DNA of 64,000 bases from Kitasatospora sp. MAP5-34 (GTDB lineage: Bacteria > Actinomycetota > Actinomycetes > Streptomycetales > Streptomycetaceae). The stretch's first letter is position 1. Every line of letters begins with the position of its first letter. Position numbers and translations under genes: made by a program. The notes under the pieces are model-generated. The model was not told where the DNA came from and did no database searches. It worked only from the letters and a program-made list of their open reading frames with translations. Below, in pieces: positions 15,709 through 25,766 of this stretch. The stretch spans positions 44,144 to 108,143 of the forward strand of contig NZ_JARXZC010000025.1 in NCBI RefSeq assembly GCF_029894335.1, read 5' to 3'.

Positions 15709-17471
15709 CGACGGAACAGCCTAGCGCGGTCGCACCGCTGCTGCCGTCGGCCCGGACGGCTCCCCCGGGGGAGAACGCCGAACGCGGCGACCCGTCCGGG
15801 GCGGAGACCTCGGCCCGCCGGGGCTTCCTGGCCAAGGCGTTCGGGGTCACCGCGCTGCTCAGCGCGGCGGGTTCGGCGCTCGGGCTGCTCCGGGACCTGC
15901 TGCTGGCCCGGTACTTCGGGGCCAGTCAGGGCACCGACGCCTTCCTGGTCGCCTGGACCGTGCCCGAGACGGCCGCGCCGCTGCTGATCGAGGATGCGAT
16001 GGCCTTCCTGATGGTCCCGGCCTTCAGCCTGGCCCTGGTCCTGCGCGAGGAGCGGCCCCACGGCCCGGATCCGGTGCGGCAGTTGGTCCGGGCCACGCTG
16101 CCCTGCCTGCTGCTCGCGCTCTGCGCCCTCTCGGCGGCGACGGCGCTCGGCGCCCCCCAGCTGGTCGACCTGCTCGCCCCCGGCCTCGCGGACCCCGGGC
16201 TGGCCGTCACCTGCACCCGGGTCACCGCGCTCACCATCCTCCCGTTCGGTGTCGCCGGGTACCTGGGCTCCGCGCTCCGCGCGCACCACCGGTTCACCGC
16301 CCCGGCCGGCATCTACGTGGCGTACAACCTGGCGATCCTGACCGTCCTGCTGACCTGCCACGGCGTCCTCGGCGTCACCTCCGCCGCCGTCGGCGTCGCG
16401 CTCGGCAGCCTGCTGATGGCCGGGGTGCTGGTCGGCCCGTTCGTCCGGCGGCTCGGCGAAGCCTGGCGGCTCAGCGAGGGGCGGCGGGCAGCCCGGCCCG
16501 GGGTGGTCGTCGGCTCCGGGCAGGGCCTGGTGCTGATCCCGCTGGCGATGCTGCCGGTGGCGGCCTTCACGCTCACCCGGCAGGCGCAGGTCTTCATCGA
16601 GCGCTACCTCGGCTCGGGCCTGCCGCCCGGCACCATCTCGCACCTCAACTACGCCGCCAAGGTCTCCCAACTGGCCATGACGGCGGCCATCCTGATCTGC
16701 ACGGTGACCTTCCCGCTGGTCGCCCGCGCGCTCGCCGCAGGCGATCTCGCGGCGGCCCGGGACCGGGTCGAGAAGGACCTCGGCCAGGCGGCGGCACTGG
16801 TGCTGGTCGGCACCGCGTTCCTGATGGCCTGCGCGCCGTCGATGGTCTCGCTGCTGTTCGAGCGTGGCGCGTTCGGCCCGCAGGACACCGCCGCGACGGC
16901 CGCCGTGATCCGGGTCTACAGCTTCGGGCTGCCCGCCCAGGCGCTGATCGGGGTGATGGTCCGCCCGTACTTCTCGGTCCGCCCGGTGGTCCGCCGGGCG
17001 GACGGCCCGCAGACCGACGACGGCGGGCGCAGGCTGCTGGACTGGTACCCCGTCGCCGCGATGGCGGTCGGCCTGCTGGTCACCGTCGTGGTGAGCCTCG
17101 GCGCCACCTCCCGGTTCGGCGCGCTCGGCCTGGCGGCCGGGAACGCCGCCGGGATCACCACGACGGCCGCGCTGCTGCTGCGCGGCCTGCTGCTGCGCGG
17201 TATCGCGCTGCGGCTGCCGAAGGTGCTCGGCGGCCAGGCCCGGCTGCTGGCCGCCGCCGTCGGCGCCGCCGTACTGGGCGCGCCGGTCGGACGGTTGGCC
17301 GCCAACCCACTGCTCTCCACGCTGATCGGCGGCGCGTGCGTGCTGCTCGCATTCGCCGTGCTCGGCACCGTGTTCGGCGCCGGTGAGGTGCGCGGCCCCG
17401 TCCTCGCACTCGTCCGGGCCGTCAATCCGTCTCCCCCGGCCGCTGAAGGGAAGCTGCCCGATGGACGTTGA
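15705..17471 (+). CDS. MurJ/MviN-like lipid-linked oligosaccharide flippase
   Basis: MOP-superfamily transporter of 588 residues, expected to flip the lipid-linked repeat unit across the membrane. After a hydrophilic N-terminus the first helix carries AKAFGVTALLSAAGSALGLLRDLLLARYFGAS, the hallmark of MviN/MurJ proteins, and about 13 further hydrophobic segments follow. It appears to stand in for a classical Wzx. ATG 15705 overlaps the stop of the polymerase gene; its own 3' end overlaps the deacetylase start by 11 nt. A dedicated peptidoglycan MurJ normally sits elsewhere in streptomycetes, so EPS export is the better guess. Confidence 0.88.
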   Translation: MTTEQPSAVAPLLPSARTAPPGENAERGDPSGAETSARRGFLAKAFGVTALLSAAGSALGLLRDLLLARYFGASQGTDAFLVAWTVPETAAPLLIEDAMAFLMVPAFSLALVLREERPHGPDPVRQLVRATLPCLLLALCALSAATALGAPQLVDLLAPGLADPGLAVTCTRVTALTILPFGVAGYLGSALRAHHRFTAPAGIYVAYNLAILTVLLTCHGVLGVTSAAVGVALGSLLMAGVLVGPFVRRLGEAWRLSEGRRAARPGVVVGSGQGLVLIPLAMLPVAAFTLTRQAQVFIERYLGSGLPPGTISHLNYAAKVSQLAMTAAILICTVTFPLVARALAAGDLAAARDRVEKDLGQAAALVLVGTAFLMACAPSMVSLLFERGAFGPQDTAATAAVIRVYSFGLPAQALIGVMVRPYFSVRPVVRRADGPQTDDGGRRLLDWYPVAAMAVGLLVTVVVSLGATSRFGALGLAAGNAAGITTTAALLLRGLLLRGIALRLPKVLGGQARLLAAAVGAAVLGAPVGRLAANPLLSTLIGGACVLLAFAVLGTVFGAGEVRGPVLALVRAVNPSPPAAEGKLPDGR

Positions 17472-18261
17472 ACCAGCCCAGGATCTGCGCCTCCCGGTTC
17501 AGGCGACGGCGAGCAGGGCCGCCCCCTGGATCCTGATGTACCACTCGGTCGCCGACGAGGAGGACGATCCGTACCTGCTCACCGTCAGCCCCGAGCGCTT
17601 CGCCGCCCAGATGGACTGGCTGCACCGCACTGGCCGACGCGGCGTCAGCATCCGTGAGCTGCTGCGCGCCCGCGCCGACGGCAGGGCCCATCGCATGGTC
17701 GGCCTGACCTTCGACGACGGGTACGCCGACTTCGCCCGGCACGCCGTCCCGGTGCTGCACCGGCACGGCTTCACCGCCACCGCCTACGTCGTGCCCGACC
17801 TGCTCGGCAGCGACAACGGCTGGGACGTCAAGGGCCCCCGGAAGCAGCTGCTGACGGTGGATCAGGTTCCCGAACTGGCCGACGCCGGCTGGGAGATCGG
17901 CTCGCACGGCCTGGGCCACCAGGCGCTGCCCGGCCTGCCCGCCGACGTGCTCGCCACCCAGACCAGGGAGAGCCGCCGGGCCCTGGAGGAGCTGGTCGGC
18001 GGCCCGGTGACGGGCTTCTGCTACCCGTACGGCGCGGTCGACCTGCCCGCCGCGCTCGCCGTCCGCGACGCCGGGTACGAGTACGCCTGCGCGATCGGCC
18101 ACAGCGAGCTGACCGGCCGGTTCGCGCTGCCCCGCTGCTACGTCGGCGACCGGGACGGCGCCTGGCGGCTGCGCGCCAAGCGCGGGCGGCACCGGATGCG
18201 CGACGCGCTGACCGGCCTGCGGCGGCTCGGCCTGCTCCGGCCGCGCGGGAGCACCCGATGA
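17461..18261 (+). CDS. Polysaccharide deacetylase (NodB homology domain)
   Basis: Metal-dependent carbohydrate esterase 4, removing N- or O-acetyl groups from the polymer or its precursor. 266 residues with motif 1 TFDDGYADF, motif 2 SHGLGHQAL (H-x3-H metal ligands) and motif 3 CYPYGAVD. No signal peptide is visible, so it may act in the cytoplasm or leave by another route. ATG 17461 is preceded by GAAGGGAAG and overlaps the flippase gene by 11 nt; its end overlaps the next glycosyltransferase by ATGA. Confidence 0.9.
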   Translation: MDVEPAQDLRLPVQATASRAAPWILMYHSVADEEDDPYLLTVSPERFAAQMDWLHRTGRRGVSIRELLRARADGRAHRMVGLTFDDGYADFARHAVPVLHRHGFTATAYVVPDLLGSDNGWDVKGPRKQLLTVDQVPELADAGWEIGSHGLGHQALPGLPADVLATQTRESRRALEELVGGPVTGFCYPYGAVDLPAALAVRDAGYEYACAIGHSELTGRFALPRCYVGDRDGAWRLRAKRGRHRMRDALTGLRRLGLLRPRGSTR

Positions 18262-19433
18262 GGATCCTGCACGTCATCACCGGGCTCGCCGCCGGTGGCG
18301 CCGAGCGCCAACTCCAGCTGATGCTGCGCCATCTGCCGGAGCGGCAGCACTGCGAGGTCGCCACCCTCACCAACCCGGGCGCCGTGGCGGTCGCGCTGCG
18401 CGCCGACGGCGTCACCGTCCACGACCTGCGGATGCGCGGCAACCGCGACCTCGCCGTGCTGCCCCGCCTCACTCGGCTGATCCGCTCGGGCGGCTACGAC
18501 CTCGTCCACACCCACCTCTACCGGGCCGGTCTGTACGGCCGCCTGGCGGCCCGGCTGGCCGGCGTCCGCACGGTGGTGGCGACCGAGCACTCGCTGCACC
18601 CGGGCGTGATCGAGGGCCGACCCGTCACCCCCGGCGTCAAGGCGCTCTACCTGGCCGCCGAGCGGCTCGGCCGCACCACCGTGGCGGTCTCCCGCCAGGT
18701 CGCGGGCACGCTGGACGCCTGGGGTGTCCCGGCGTCCCGGGTGCACCTGCTCCCGAACGGCATCGACGCCGCCCGCTACAGCCTGCCCACCGCCTCCCGG
18801 GCGGCCCTGCGGCAGACCGTACGGGCGGAGCTCGGGCTGCCCCAGCAGGCCTGGGTGGTCGGGGCGGTCGGGCGGCTCGTCCCGGGGAAGCGGTTCGAGC
18901 TGCTGGTCGACTCGCTCGCCGAGCTGGCCGCCCTGGCCGCCGAGCACCCCGCGCTGCGCGACCCCTGGCTGCTGCTGGTCGGCGCGGGCCCGGAGCTGGA
19001 CGCGCTGGTCCACCGGGCCGAGCTGCTCGGCGTCCGGGCCCGGTTGCACTGCACGGGCGAGCGCGACGACGTGGTCGAACTCCTCACCGCGATGGACGTG
19101 CTGGCGGCCCCCTCGACCGAGGAGACCTTCGGCCTGACCGTCCTGGAGGGGCTCGCCGCCGGGCTGCCCGTCCGGTACAGCGCCTGCCCGGCGCTGGACG
19201 AACTCGCGCCGGAGGCCGCGCCGGGGGCCGTCCGGCTCCCGTCCGAGACCGCCGCGTACACCGGCGCGCTCTGCGAGCTGTGGAGCCGCCGCAGCGTTGC
19301 GCTGCCGCAGCCGCCCGCCGTCGCGCACTACGACATCGCCCGGATCGCCGACGGGCTGGCCCAGCTCTACGACCGGCTGTCGCCGGCCGGTGCCGCACCG
19401 GTCGGCCGGCTGCCCGCCGCCGTCCGGGCCTGA
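18258..19433 (+). CDS. Glycosyltransferase family 4
   Basis: 391-residue GT-B enzyme. N-terminal MRILHVITGLAAGGAERQLQ has the Gly-rich acceptor loop typical of GT4; LVHTHLYRAGLYGRLAARLAG follows. The donor lobe contains VGAVGRLVPGKRFELLVDSL and a terminal STEETFGLTVLEGLAAGLPV (E-x7-E). It starts within the stop codon of the deacetylase gene (ATGA), so the two are coupled. It likely adds a sugar to the lipid-linked repeat unit; specificity unknown. Confidence 0.9.
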   Translation: MRILHVITGLAAGGAERQLQLMLRHLPERQHCEVATLTNPGAVAVALRADGVTVHDLRMRGNRDLAVLPRLTRLIRSGGYDLVHTHLYRAGLYGRLAARLAGVRTVVATEHSLHPGVIEGRPVTPGVKALYLAAERLGRTTVAVSRQVAGTLDAWGVPASRVHLLPNGIDAARYSLPTASRAALRQTVRAELGLPQQAWVVGAVGRLVPGKRFELLVDSLAELAALAAEHPALRDPWLLLVGAGPELDALVHRAELLGVRARLHCTGERDDVVELLTAMDVLAAPSTEETFGLTVLEGLAAGLPVRYSACPALDELAPEAAPGAVRLPSETAAYTGALCELWSRRSVALPQPPAVAHYDIARIADGLAQLYDRLSPAGAAPVGRLPAAVRA

Positions 19434-19470
19434 CCCACCCCACATCCCTGACACCCTTACGGAGCTTCCG

Positions 19471-20199
19471 ATGCCCGAACTGCGCCGGAGCGCGCGCGCC
19501 CTGACCCGTCTCTGGTGGCCGGTGGCGCTCGCCGTCCCGCTGGGGGCGGTGGCGGGGGCCGGTTACGCCGTCGTCTCGCACCCCAGCTACGCCGCCAACT
19601 CCTATGTGGTGGTGGTCCCGCAGAACCCGGGGGAGGGCTCCACCGCCGTCAACTTCGCCCAGGCGTACGGCCGACTGGCGGGCCAGCCGCAGGTGCTGGC
19701 CGCCGCCGCCAGCGAGACCGGGCGGACGGTCGCCGCGATGGCCGGCCTGGTCAGCGGCACCACCTCGCCGGACGCGCCGGTGATCGACATCACCGGCACC
19801 GGCCGCACCCCGGACTCCGCCGTGCAGGCCGCCGACGCGGTCGCCAAGTCCCTGATCAGCTTCGCCAACACCAGCAGCAAGGAGACCGGCGTCAAGCTCG
19901 TCCCGCTGGCCGCCGCCGCCGAACCGGACGCCCCGACCTCCCCGTCCGCGCAGCTGGACACGGCGGTGGGCGGCGCGGCCGGGCTCCTGATCGGCGCGCT
20001 GGTGATGATGACCCGCCGCCGTCCGGCGGAGCCCGGGCCGGTCGCCGAGGTCCCGATGCCACCGCGCCCGCGCTCCGGGGAGCCGAGCGGGGCCGAGGAC
20101 GCCGGGAATGCCGGGGACACCGGGGATGCCAAGGGCGCCGGGGACGCCGGGGACGCCGAAACCGTCAAGGGACCGCAGGAAGCCGGGAGCCGACGATGA
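19471..20199 (+). CDS. Wzz/chain-length-determinant-like membrane protein
   Basis: 242 residues. One hydrophobic segment (WWPVALAVPLGAVAGAGYAVV, about 15-35) opens the protein and a second (GGAAGLLIGALVMM) lies at about 170-185, with an extracellular part of about 130 residues between; this is the Wzz/Wzc N-terminal layout. The C-terminus is a low-complexity Gly/Asp/Ala tail in place of a BY-kinase domain. It would control chain length or export together with the Wzy-like protein. ATG 19471 has CGGAGC upstream. It overlaps the next gene by ATGA. Confidence 0.8.
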   Translation: MPELRRSARALTRLWWPVALAVPLGAVAGAGYAVVSHPSYAANSYVVVVPQNPGEGSTAVNFAQAYGRLAGQPQVLAAAASETGRTVAAMAGLVSGTTSPDAPVIDITGTGRTPDSAVQAADAVAKSLISFANTSSKETGVKLVPLAAAAEPDAPTSPSAQLDTAVGGAAGLLIGALVMMTRRRPAEPGPVAEVPMPPRPRSGEPSGAEDAGNAGDTGDAKGAGDAGDAETVKGPQEAGSRR

Positions 20200-21392
20200 C
20201 CACCGAGCAACGGACGACCGCCGAGCAGCAGCAGACCGGGGTCGGAACCGGGCTGCCCGCCCAGGCCGGTAACCCCCGCTGGACCACCGAGGTGCACCGC
20301 ACCGACGACGCGCTCGACACCGTCGCCGCCGAGTGGGACGACCTCGCGGCCCGCTGCGCCACCGCCACCCCCTTCCAGGCCGCCGCCTGGATCCGCTCCT
20401 GGTGGCGCCACTACGGCCGTCCGGGTGCGCTGGTGGTGGTGCTGGTCCGCCGGGACGGGCGACTGGCCGGTGCCGCCGCCTTCCAGCGGCGCGGCCGGTT
20501 CGGCGGGGGGCTCACCAACCTCGGGGGTGGCCTGGTCGACTTCACCGACATCCTGCTGGACGACTCCTGCGCCGACCGCGCCGCCGCCGAACTCGCCGGA
20601 GCCCTCCCGCTGCGCCGCCCCTGGCACAGCCTGGACCTGCGCGAGGTGCACCCGGAGGCGGCGGCCCAGCGGCTCTTCCAGCACTGGCGCGGCCGCCGCC
20701 ACCGCTTCACCGACTCGCTCTGCCAGTACCTCCCCGCCGTGCCGATGGAGGAGCTGCTCAAGCGCCTGCCGGGCAAGACGGCCCAGCGCAGCCGGGTCAA
20801 GCAGCGCAAGATCGCCGAATCCGGGGTCGAGGTCCGCACGGCCACCCCGGCGGAGGTGCCGGCGGCGATCGAGGAGCTGCTCCGGCTGCACTTCCTGCAG
20901 TGGCAGGAGCGCGGCGTGACCACCGAACACCGCACCGAACGCTTCGCCGCCCACCTCACCGAATCCACCACCGGCCTGGTGGCCGGCGGCCGGGCCGCCG
21001 TGCACCGCTACTGGCTGGACGGCGAGCCGGTGGCCGTCAACCTGCTGCTGCTCTGCCCCTCGTTCGGGGGTCTCTACATGTACGGCGCGCACCCCGCCCT
21101 GCGCGAGCGCCTCGACATCGCCGGCCTGCTGTTCGGCGTCGCGCTGGACGAGGTCCGGGGTGCCGGTATCCCACTGCTGAGCCTGCTGCGCGGCCAGGAG
21201 CCGTACAAGCAGCGCTGGCGCCCGGACCAGCTGCCCAACCAGCGTCTGGTGCTGGGCCCGGGCCGGCTCGCCCCGGCCGCCGCTTTCCGGGCCTGCCGGG
21301 TACGGGCCAGGCAGGCGGTGGTGCAAGTGCTGCGCACCCGCCTGCCCCGCCTGAAGGAGGCGCTAGTGGCGCGTACCCGGAGCCGCAGCTGA
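20196..21392 (+). CDS. GNAT/FemAB-like acyltransferase (BioF2-type acetyltransferase domain)
   Basis: 398-residue protein of the group that includes EPS-locus CelD/BcsL-like acetyltransferases. Visible segments: TPFQAAAWIRSWWRHYG, the mid part WHSLDLREV, and the C-terminal GNAT core with HRYWLDGEPVAVNLLLLCP and YKQRWRPDQLPNQRLVL. It probably acylates a sugar of the polymer or a precursor. ATG 20196 overlaps the stop of the Wzz-like gene. Its last 30 nt overlap the 3' end of the convergent GH26 gene. Confidence 0.85.
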   Translation: MTTEQRTTAEQQQTGVGTGLPAQAGNPRWTTEVHRTDDALDTVAAEWDDLAARCATATPFQAAAWIRSWWRHYGRPGALVVVLVRRDGRLAGAAAFQRRGRFGGGLTNLGGGLVDFTDILLDDSCADRAAAELAGALPLRRPWHSLDLREVHPEAAAQRLFQHWRGRRHRFTDSLCQYLPAVPMEELLKRLPGKTAQRSRVKQRKIAESGVEVRTATPAEVPAAIEELLRLHFLQWQERGVTTEHRTERFAAHLTESTTGLVAGGRAAVHRYWLDGEPVAVNLLLLCPSFGGLYMYGAHPALRERLDIAGLLFGVALDEVRGAGIPLLSLLRGQEPYKQRWRPDQLPNQRLVLGPGRLAPAAAFRACRVRARQAVVQVLRTRLPRLKEALVARTRSRS

Positions 21393-22460
21393 ACCCCACG
21401 TCGAACTCCACGGGTTCGGATCGCCCTTGGAGCCGGACATCAGCTGCTTGAAGACCTGGCTGGAGCGCGGGTTCCGGTTGCACTCCCAGAAGCCGTGCGG
21501 GCAGTAGTCGGTGAGGGTCTGGTAGGCGGTGTCGTGGGTGCGCATCCACTCCACCATCCGCCGCACGAACTCGGGGTTGTCGCCGTTGCGGAAGAGTCCC
21601 CACTCCGGGTACGAGACCGGCTTCCCGCGTTTGGCGGCGAACTCCACCTGGTCCTGCAGCCCGTACGGCTCGGAGATGTACTGGTCGAAGGTGGCACCGG
21701 CGGGCTGGTCGTAGCTGTCCATCCCGATGATGTCCACCACGTCGTCGCCGGGGTAGCAGCGCGTCCACGGGACGGCGTCCAGGCCCCGGGTGGGGTCGAA
21801 GTCGAAGCGGAAGTGCTGGCCGGGGACGGAGCGCATCACCGTCACGATGCGCCGCCAGTACGCCTTCCACGCCGTCGGGTCGGGCCGGCACCGGCTGGTG
21901 TAGGTGGTGCCGTTCATCTCCCAGCCGAGCGTGAGGACGGTGTCACCACCGCCGAACGCGACCAGCCTCCGGGCGAGTTTGAGGAAGTGCCAGTCGAACT
22001 CGCCGCGATTGGCCCGGGCCAGCAGCCGGACGACGTCGGCGTCCGGCATGTCGTTCTCGTTGGGCGTCAGCATCGGCACGCCGAGGACGAGCTTGCGGGA
22101 CGGGTCGGCCAGTCGCCACTGCGACCAGAGGCCGAGCATCACCGGGTCGCCGTCGATGTCCGCCCAGCTGTTCCCGGCCAGGTAGGTGTGGCCGACCTGC
22201 ATGTTCGCGCCGCTCAGCCACTGCGTCATCCGCCGGATGTTCGGGATCGAGTCGTTCCAGGAGCCGACGAACGCCCCGAACGGCGCCTCGTGCCTGCTCC
22301 GCAGGACCGGCGGTCTGGGCGCGGCGCCGCGCGGCTGGACCGCGTCCGAGGAGAGCGCGGCGCGCCGCTCGGTCTGATCCACCGGGGTGCCGGACGGGAT
22401 GGTCACGGTGGTCACCAGCAGTAGCGCGGCGGCGGCCAGCGTGAGGCGGGCCAATCGCAT
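21363..22460 (-). CDS. Secreted glycoside hydrolase family 26-like protein
   Basis: 365 residues. An N-terminal signal peptide (MRLARLTLAAAALLLVTTVT) indicates export. The barrel domain keeps GH26 features: GAFVGSWNDSIPNIRRM at its start, a probable acid/base Glu in TLGWEMNGT (residue about 172) and a probable nucleophile Glu in PVSYPEWGLF. GH26 enzymes cleave beta-mannans and related polymers. Placed convergent to the EPS genes and overlapping the last one, it may trim or release the polymer (inference). ATG 22460 is preceded by GAGGAGAC. Confidence 0.85.
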   Translation of the reverse strand: MRLARLTLAAAALLLVTTVTIPSGTPVDQTERRAALSSDAVQPRGAAPRPPVLRSRHEAPFGAFVGSWNDSIPNIRRMTQWLSGANMQVGHTYLAGNSWADIDGDPVMLGLWSQWRLADPSRKLVLGVPMLTPNENDMPDADVVRLLARANRGEFDWHFLKLARRLVAFGGGDTVLTLGWEMNGTTYTSRCRPDPTAWKAYWRRIVTVMRSVPGQHFRFDFDPTRGLDAVPWTRCYPGDDVVDIIGMDSYDQPAGATFDQYISEPYGLQDQVEFAAKRGKPVSYPEWGLFRNGDNPEFVRRMVEWMRTHDTAYQTLTDYCPHGFWECNRNPRSSQVFKQLMSGSKGDPNPWSSTWGSAAAPGTRH

Positions 22461-22656
22461 GGGGTGTCTCCTCAGGGCGTCGCACCGATGAGCCCGGGAA
22501 AGCTCACAAACACGACGGTAAGGCCACGGGTCGTCAGAAAAGCCTTATGTCACTCAAAAGTGGCAGGTCGCAGCCGCGAACGGCAGTGACGGCCCGTCAA
22601 CTCCGCCCCGGGTGTGTTGCACTGGGCCGTCCCGCCGCCCGGCTCATTCGCCCGGT

Positions 22657-22706
22657 CGGTCCGCGCCGGTCCGTACCGGTCCGCGTCGGCCCGCTTCGGT
22701 CGCCCG
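22657..22706. repeat. Five 10-bp direct repeats
   Basis: Consecutive decamers CGGTCCGCGC, CGGTCCGTAC, CGGTCCGCGT, CGGCCCGCTT, CGGTCGCCCG in the divergent spacer. The one-helical-turn period would place iterated sites on one DNA face; a protein ligand is not known. Confidence 0.55.
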
Positions 22707-22910
22707 AGTGCGGGGTGTCCGGATCTGTCCGAGTACCGGGCGGCAGCCCGTACCACCTCTGTAACAGTCCGCCGCACCGCCGCAGCTGTCCGGCAGCGGC
22801 CGACGCCGACCGATATCCCCAGGTCGGGGCCGATGCCCGAGCCCCTCCGGCGCCGCCGGCCCGGCCGGTGCGGGGTCGTGTCCAGCAAGACGGACCGCTC
22901 GAGCGGAAGG

Positions 22911-22916
22911 TACGCT
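22911..22916 (+). promoter_or_regulatory. Possible -10 of a leaderless promoter
   Basis: TACGCT ends 6 nt before the GTG at 22923, with no ribosome binding site in between. Confidence 0.4.
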
Positions 22917-22922
22917 CCGCCA

Positions 22923-23840
22923 GTGTCCTGGAAGCCGCTGCGTGCCCTCACCCGCCGATCCGTGCTCCCTGCCCTGGCTGCGATGCTGGTGCTCGGAGCC
23001 GGTGCCGCCGCGCACGCCAACCGCCCGGTGCCGTTCGGCGACCGGATGGCGACGCCCGGTGGCGCCGACGCCAGCCCGGTCAGCGCCCAGACACTGAACA
23101 CCGGCACGCTGGAGCTGAAGGTCGGGCCCGGCCTGGAGGCGTACGACCGGGCCACCGGCCGGCCCGCCTGGTCCTACCGCCGCGAGGGCGCGACCGCTCT
23201 GTACCTCGCGATGGCCGGTGAGAGCGCCGTGGTGGTCTGGGACGACGGCATGGTCACCTCGGTGCGGCCCAGCGACCACGAGGTGCGCTGGCACCGGGCC
23301 GTACCCGGCCTGAGTGACTGGCTGAGCGGCGACGGCGACCCGGACGCCGCGACCCGCACGGACACCGAGCGCCGCGAGATCGCGGTGCAGCGAGCCGCCG
23401 CCGCCCTCCAGCCCGTGATCGAGGACGAGCCCGGCGTCGCCGTGGTGACCCCGGCGCTGACCATGGTCTTCCGCGATCGCGACGGCGATCTGCGGTTCAA
23501 CTCCCGCCCACTGGGCGGCTGCTCCTACGACCCGCTGCGCGCCGTCCACACCGACGACGCCGTCCTGGTGCCCCGGACCTGCACCGGCACCAACAGCAGC
23601 GGGCACCCGCTGCCCGGCGGCATCACCGGCATCCGCCTGGACGGCCAGGGCTGGCAGCTCAACGCGGGGCCGCAGGTCCTGCTCAAGAGCCTGGACGGCC
23701 ACCAGGTCGCCATCGACGACGGCCCGATCGTCGGCCGCCGGGTCTTCGACACCCGCAAGGGCGCCCTGGAGCCCCTCTGCGGCGGCCCGACCGTCCCCTT
23801 CGCCGCCCTCAAGCCCCACACCGACTGCCCGGCCTCCTGA
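22923..23840 (+). CDS. Putative secreted beta-propeller/PQQ-like protein
   Basis: 305 residues with an N-terminal signal or anchor segment (RRSVLPALAAMLVLGAGAAAHA). Repeating strands such as GLEAYDRATGRPAWSYRREG and DGMVTSVRPSDHEVRWHR resemble PQQ/WD-like blades found in secreted actinobacterial proteins. Function unknown. GTG 22923 is preferred because a -10 hexamer sits 6 nt upstream and upstream residues are low-quality; longer in-frame starts exist. It has no operon partner; copy A of the dispersed element follows. Confidence 0.72.
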   Translation: MSWKPLRALTRRSVLPALAAMLVLGAGAAAHANRPVPFGDRMATPGGADASPVSAQTLNTGTLELKVGPGLEAYDRATGRPAWSYRREGATALYLAMAGESAVVVWDDGMVTSVRPSDHEVRWHRAVPGLSDWLSGDGDPDAATRTDTERREIAVQRAAAALQPVIEDEPGVAVVTPALTMVFRDRDGDLRFNSRPLGGCSYDPLRAVHTDDAVLVPRTCTGTNSSGHPLPGGITGIRLDGQGWQLNAGPQVLLKSLDGHQVAIDDGPIVGRRVFDTRKGALEPLCGGPTVPFAALKPHTDCPAS

Positions 23841-23869
23841 GGAGGCTTCGCCGACTGGGGCGGCAACCC

Positions 23870-23948
23870 CAGGGGCGCGGGGAACTGCGTGAAACCGGAA
23901 GGCAACGGCCTGCACCGCTTCCGCTCCGTGCAGTGCCCACGCCCCCGG
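23870..23948. repeat. Dispersed intergenic element, copy A
   Basis: Left arm AGGGGCGCGGGGAACTGCGT at 23871 is well conserved; the right arm (GTGCAGTGCCCACGCCCCC) is degenerate. Lies 3' of the plus-strand gene ending at 23840. Confidence 0.6.
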
Positions 23949-24004
23949 CCCGGGCGCCCACCCGCTCGCAGAGGCTGCTGCGGAGGCATTTTCCCGGCTC
24001 CCGG

Positions 24005-24010
24005 TAGACT
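24005..24010 (+). promoter_or_regulatory. Possible -10 upstream of a 7-codon ORF
   Basis: TAGACT ends 7 nt before the ATG at 24018, the spacing expected for a leaderless transcript. It would be the promoter of the ABC-F gene, whose start is 158 nt further on. Confidence 0.45.
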
Positions 24011-24017
24011 GGCCCGT

Positions 24018-24041
24018 ATGGCTGATTTCTCCGGGCATTAG
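24018..24041 (+). CDS. Possible leader peptide MADFSGH ahead of the ABC-F gene
   Basis: ATG GCT GAT TTC TCC GGG CAT TAG, placed exactly where a leaderless mRNA would start. The 126 nt between it and the ABC-F start can form a hairpin (GGCGAG / CTCGCC at 24051-24072). Short upstream ORFs control many ABC-F and ribosome-targeting resistance genes by attenuation, so a regulatory leader is plausible. The peptide itself is too short to judge by composition. Confidence 0.35.
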   Translation: MADFSGH

Positions 24042-24167
24042 CGGGCGCGCGGCGAGGCCCTTCGAGGCTCGCCGATCCGCCGAGTGCTGCCCCCTTCCCA
24101 CGCTGCCCGGGTGCCTGTGTGCCATGTCCGAGGCGCCCCGCTCACGTCCCAGGAGTTACCCACAGCC

Positions 24168-25755
<1,588 letters not shown>

Positions 25756-25766
<11 letters not shown>

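Larger units (their letters stand above)
22461..22922. other. Divergent spacer between GH26 and the secreted propeller protein
   Basis: 462 nt without a supported gene. It carries the GH26 promoter region (AT-richer stretch around 22500-22560), five direct 10-bp repeats at 22657-22706 and a leaderless-type -10 for the plus-strand gene at 22911. Confidence 0.55.
23841..24167 (+). other. Spacer before the ABC-F gene
   Basis: 327 nt: copy A of the dispersed element, the presumed promoter, the 7-codon ORF and a GC-rich leader. No larger gene is supported. Confidence 0.6.

Noticed and set aside
22614..22922. Upstream extension of the propeller protein
   Set aside because: The added residues are Arg/Pro-rich, precede the signal sequence and cross a repeat array; a leaderless start at 22923 is better.
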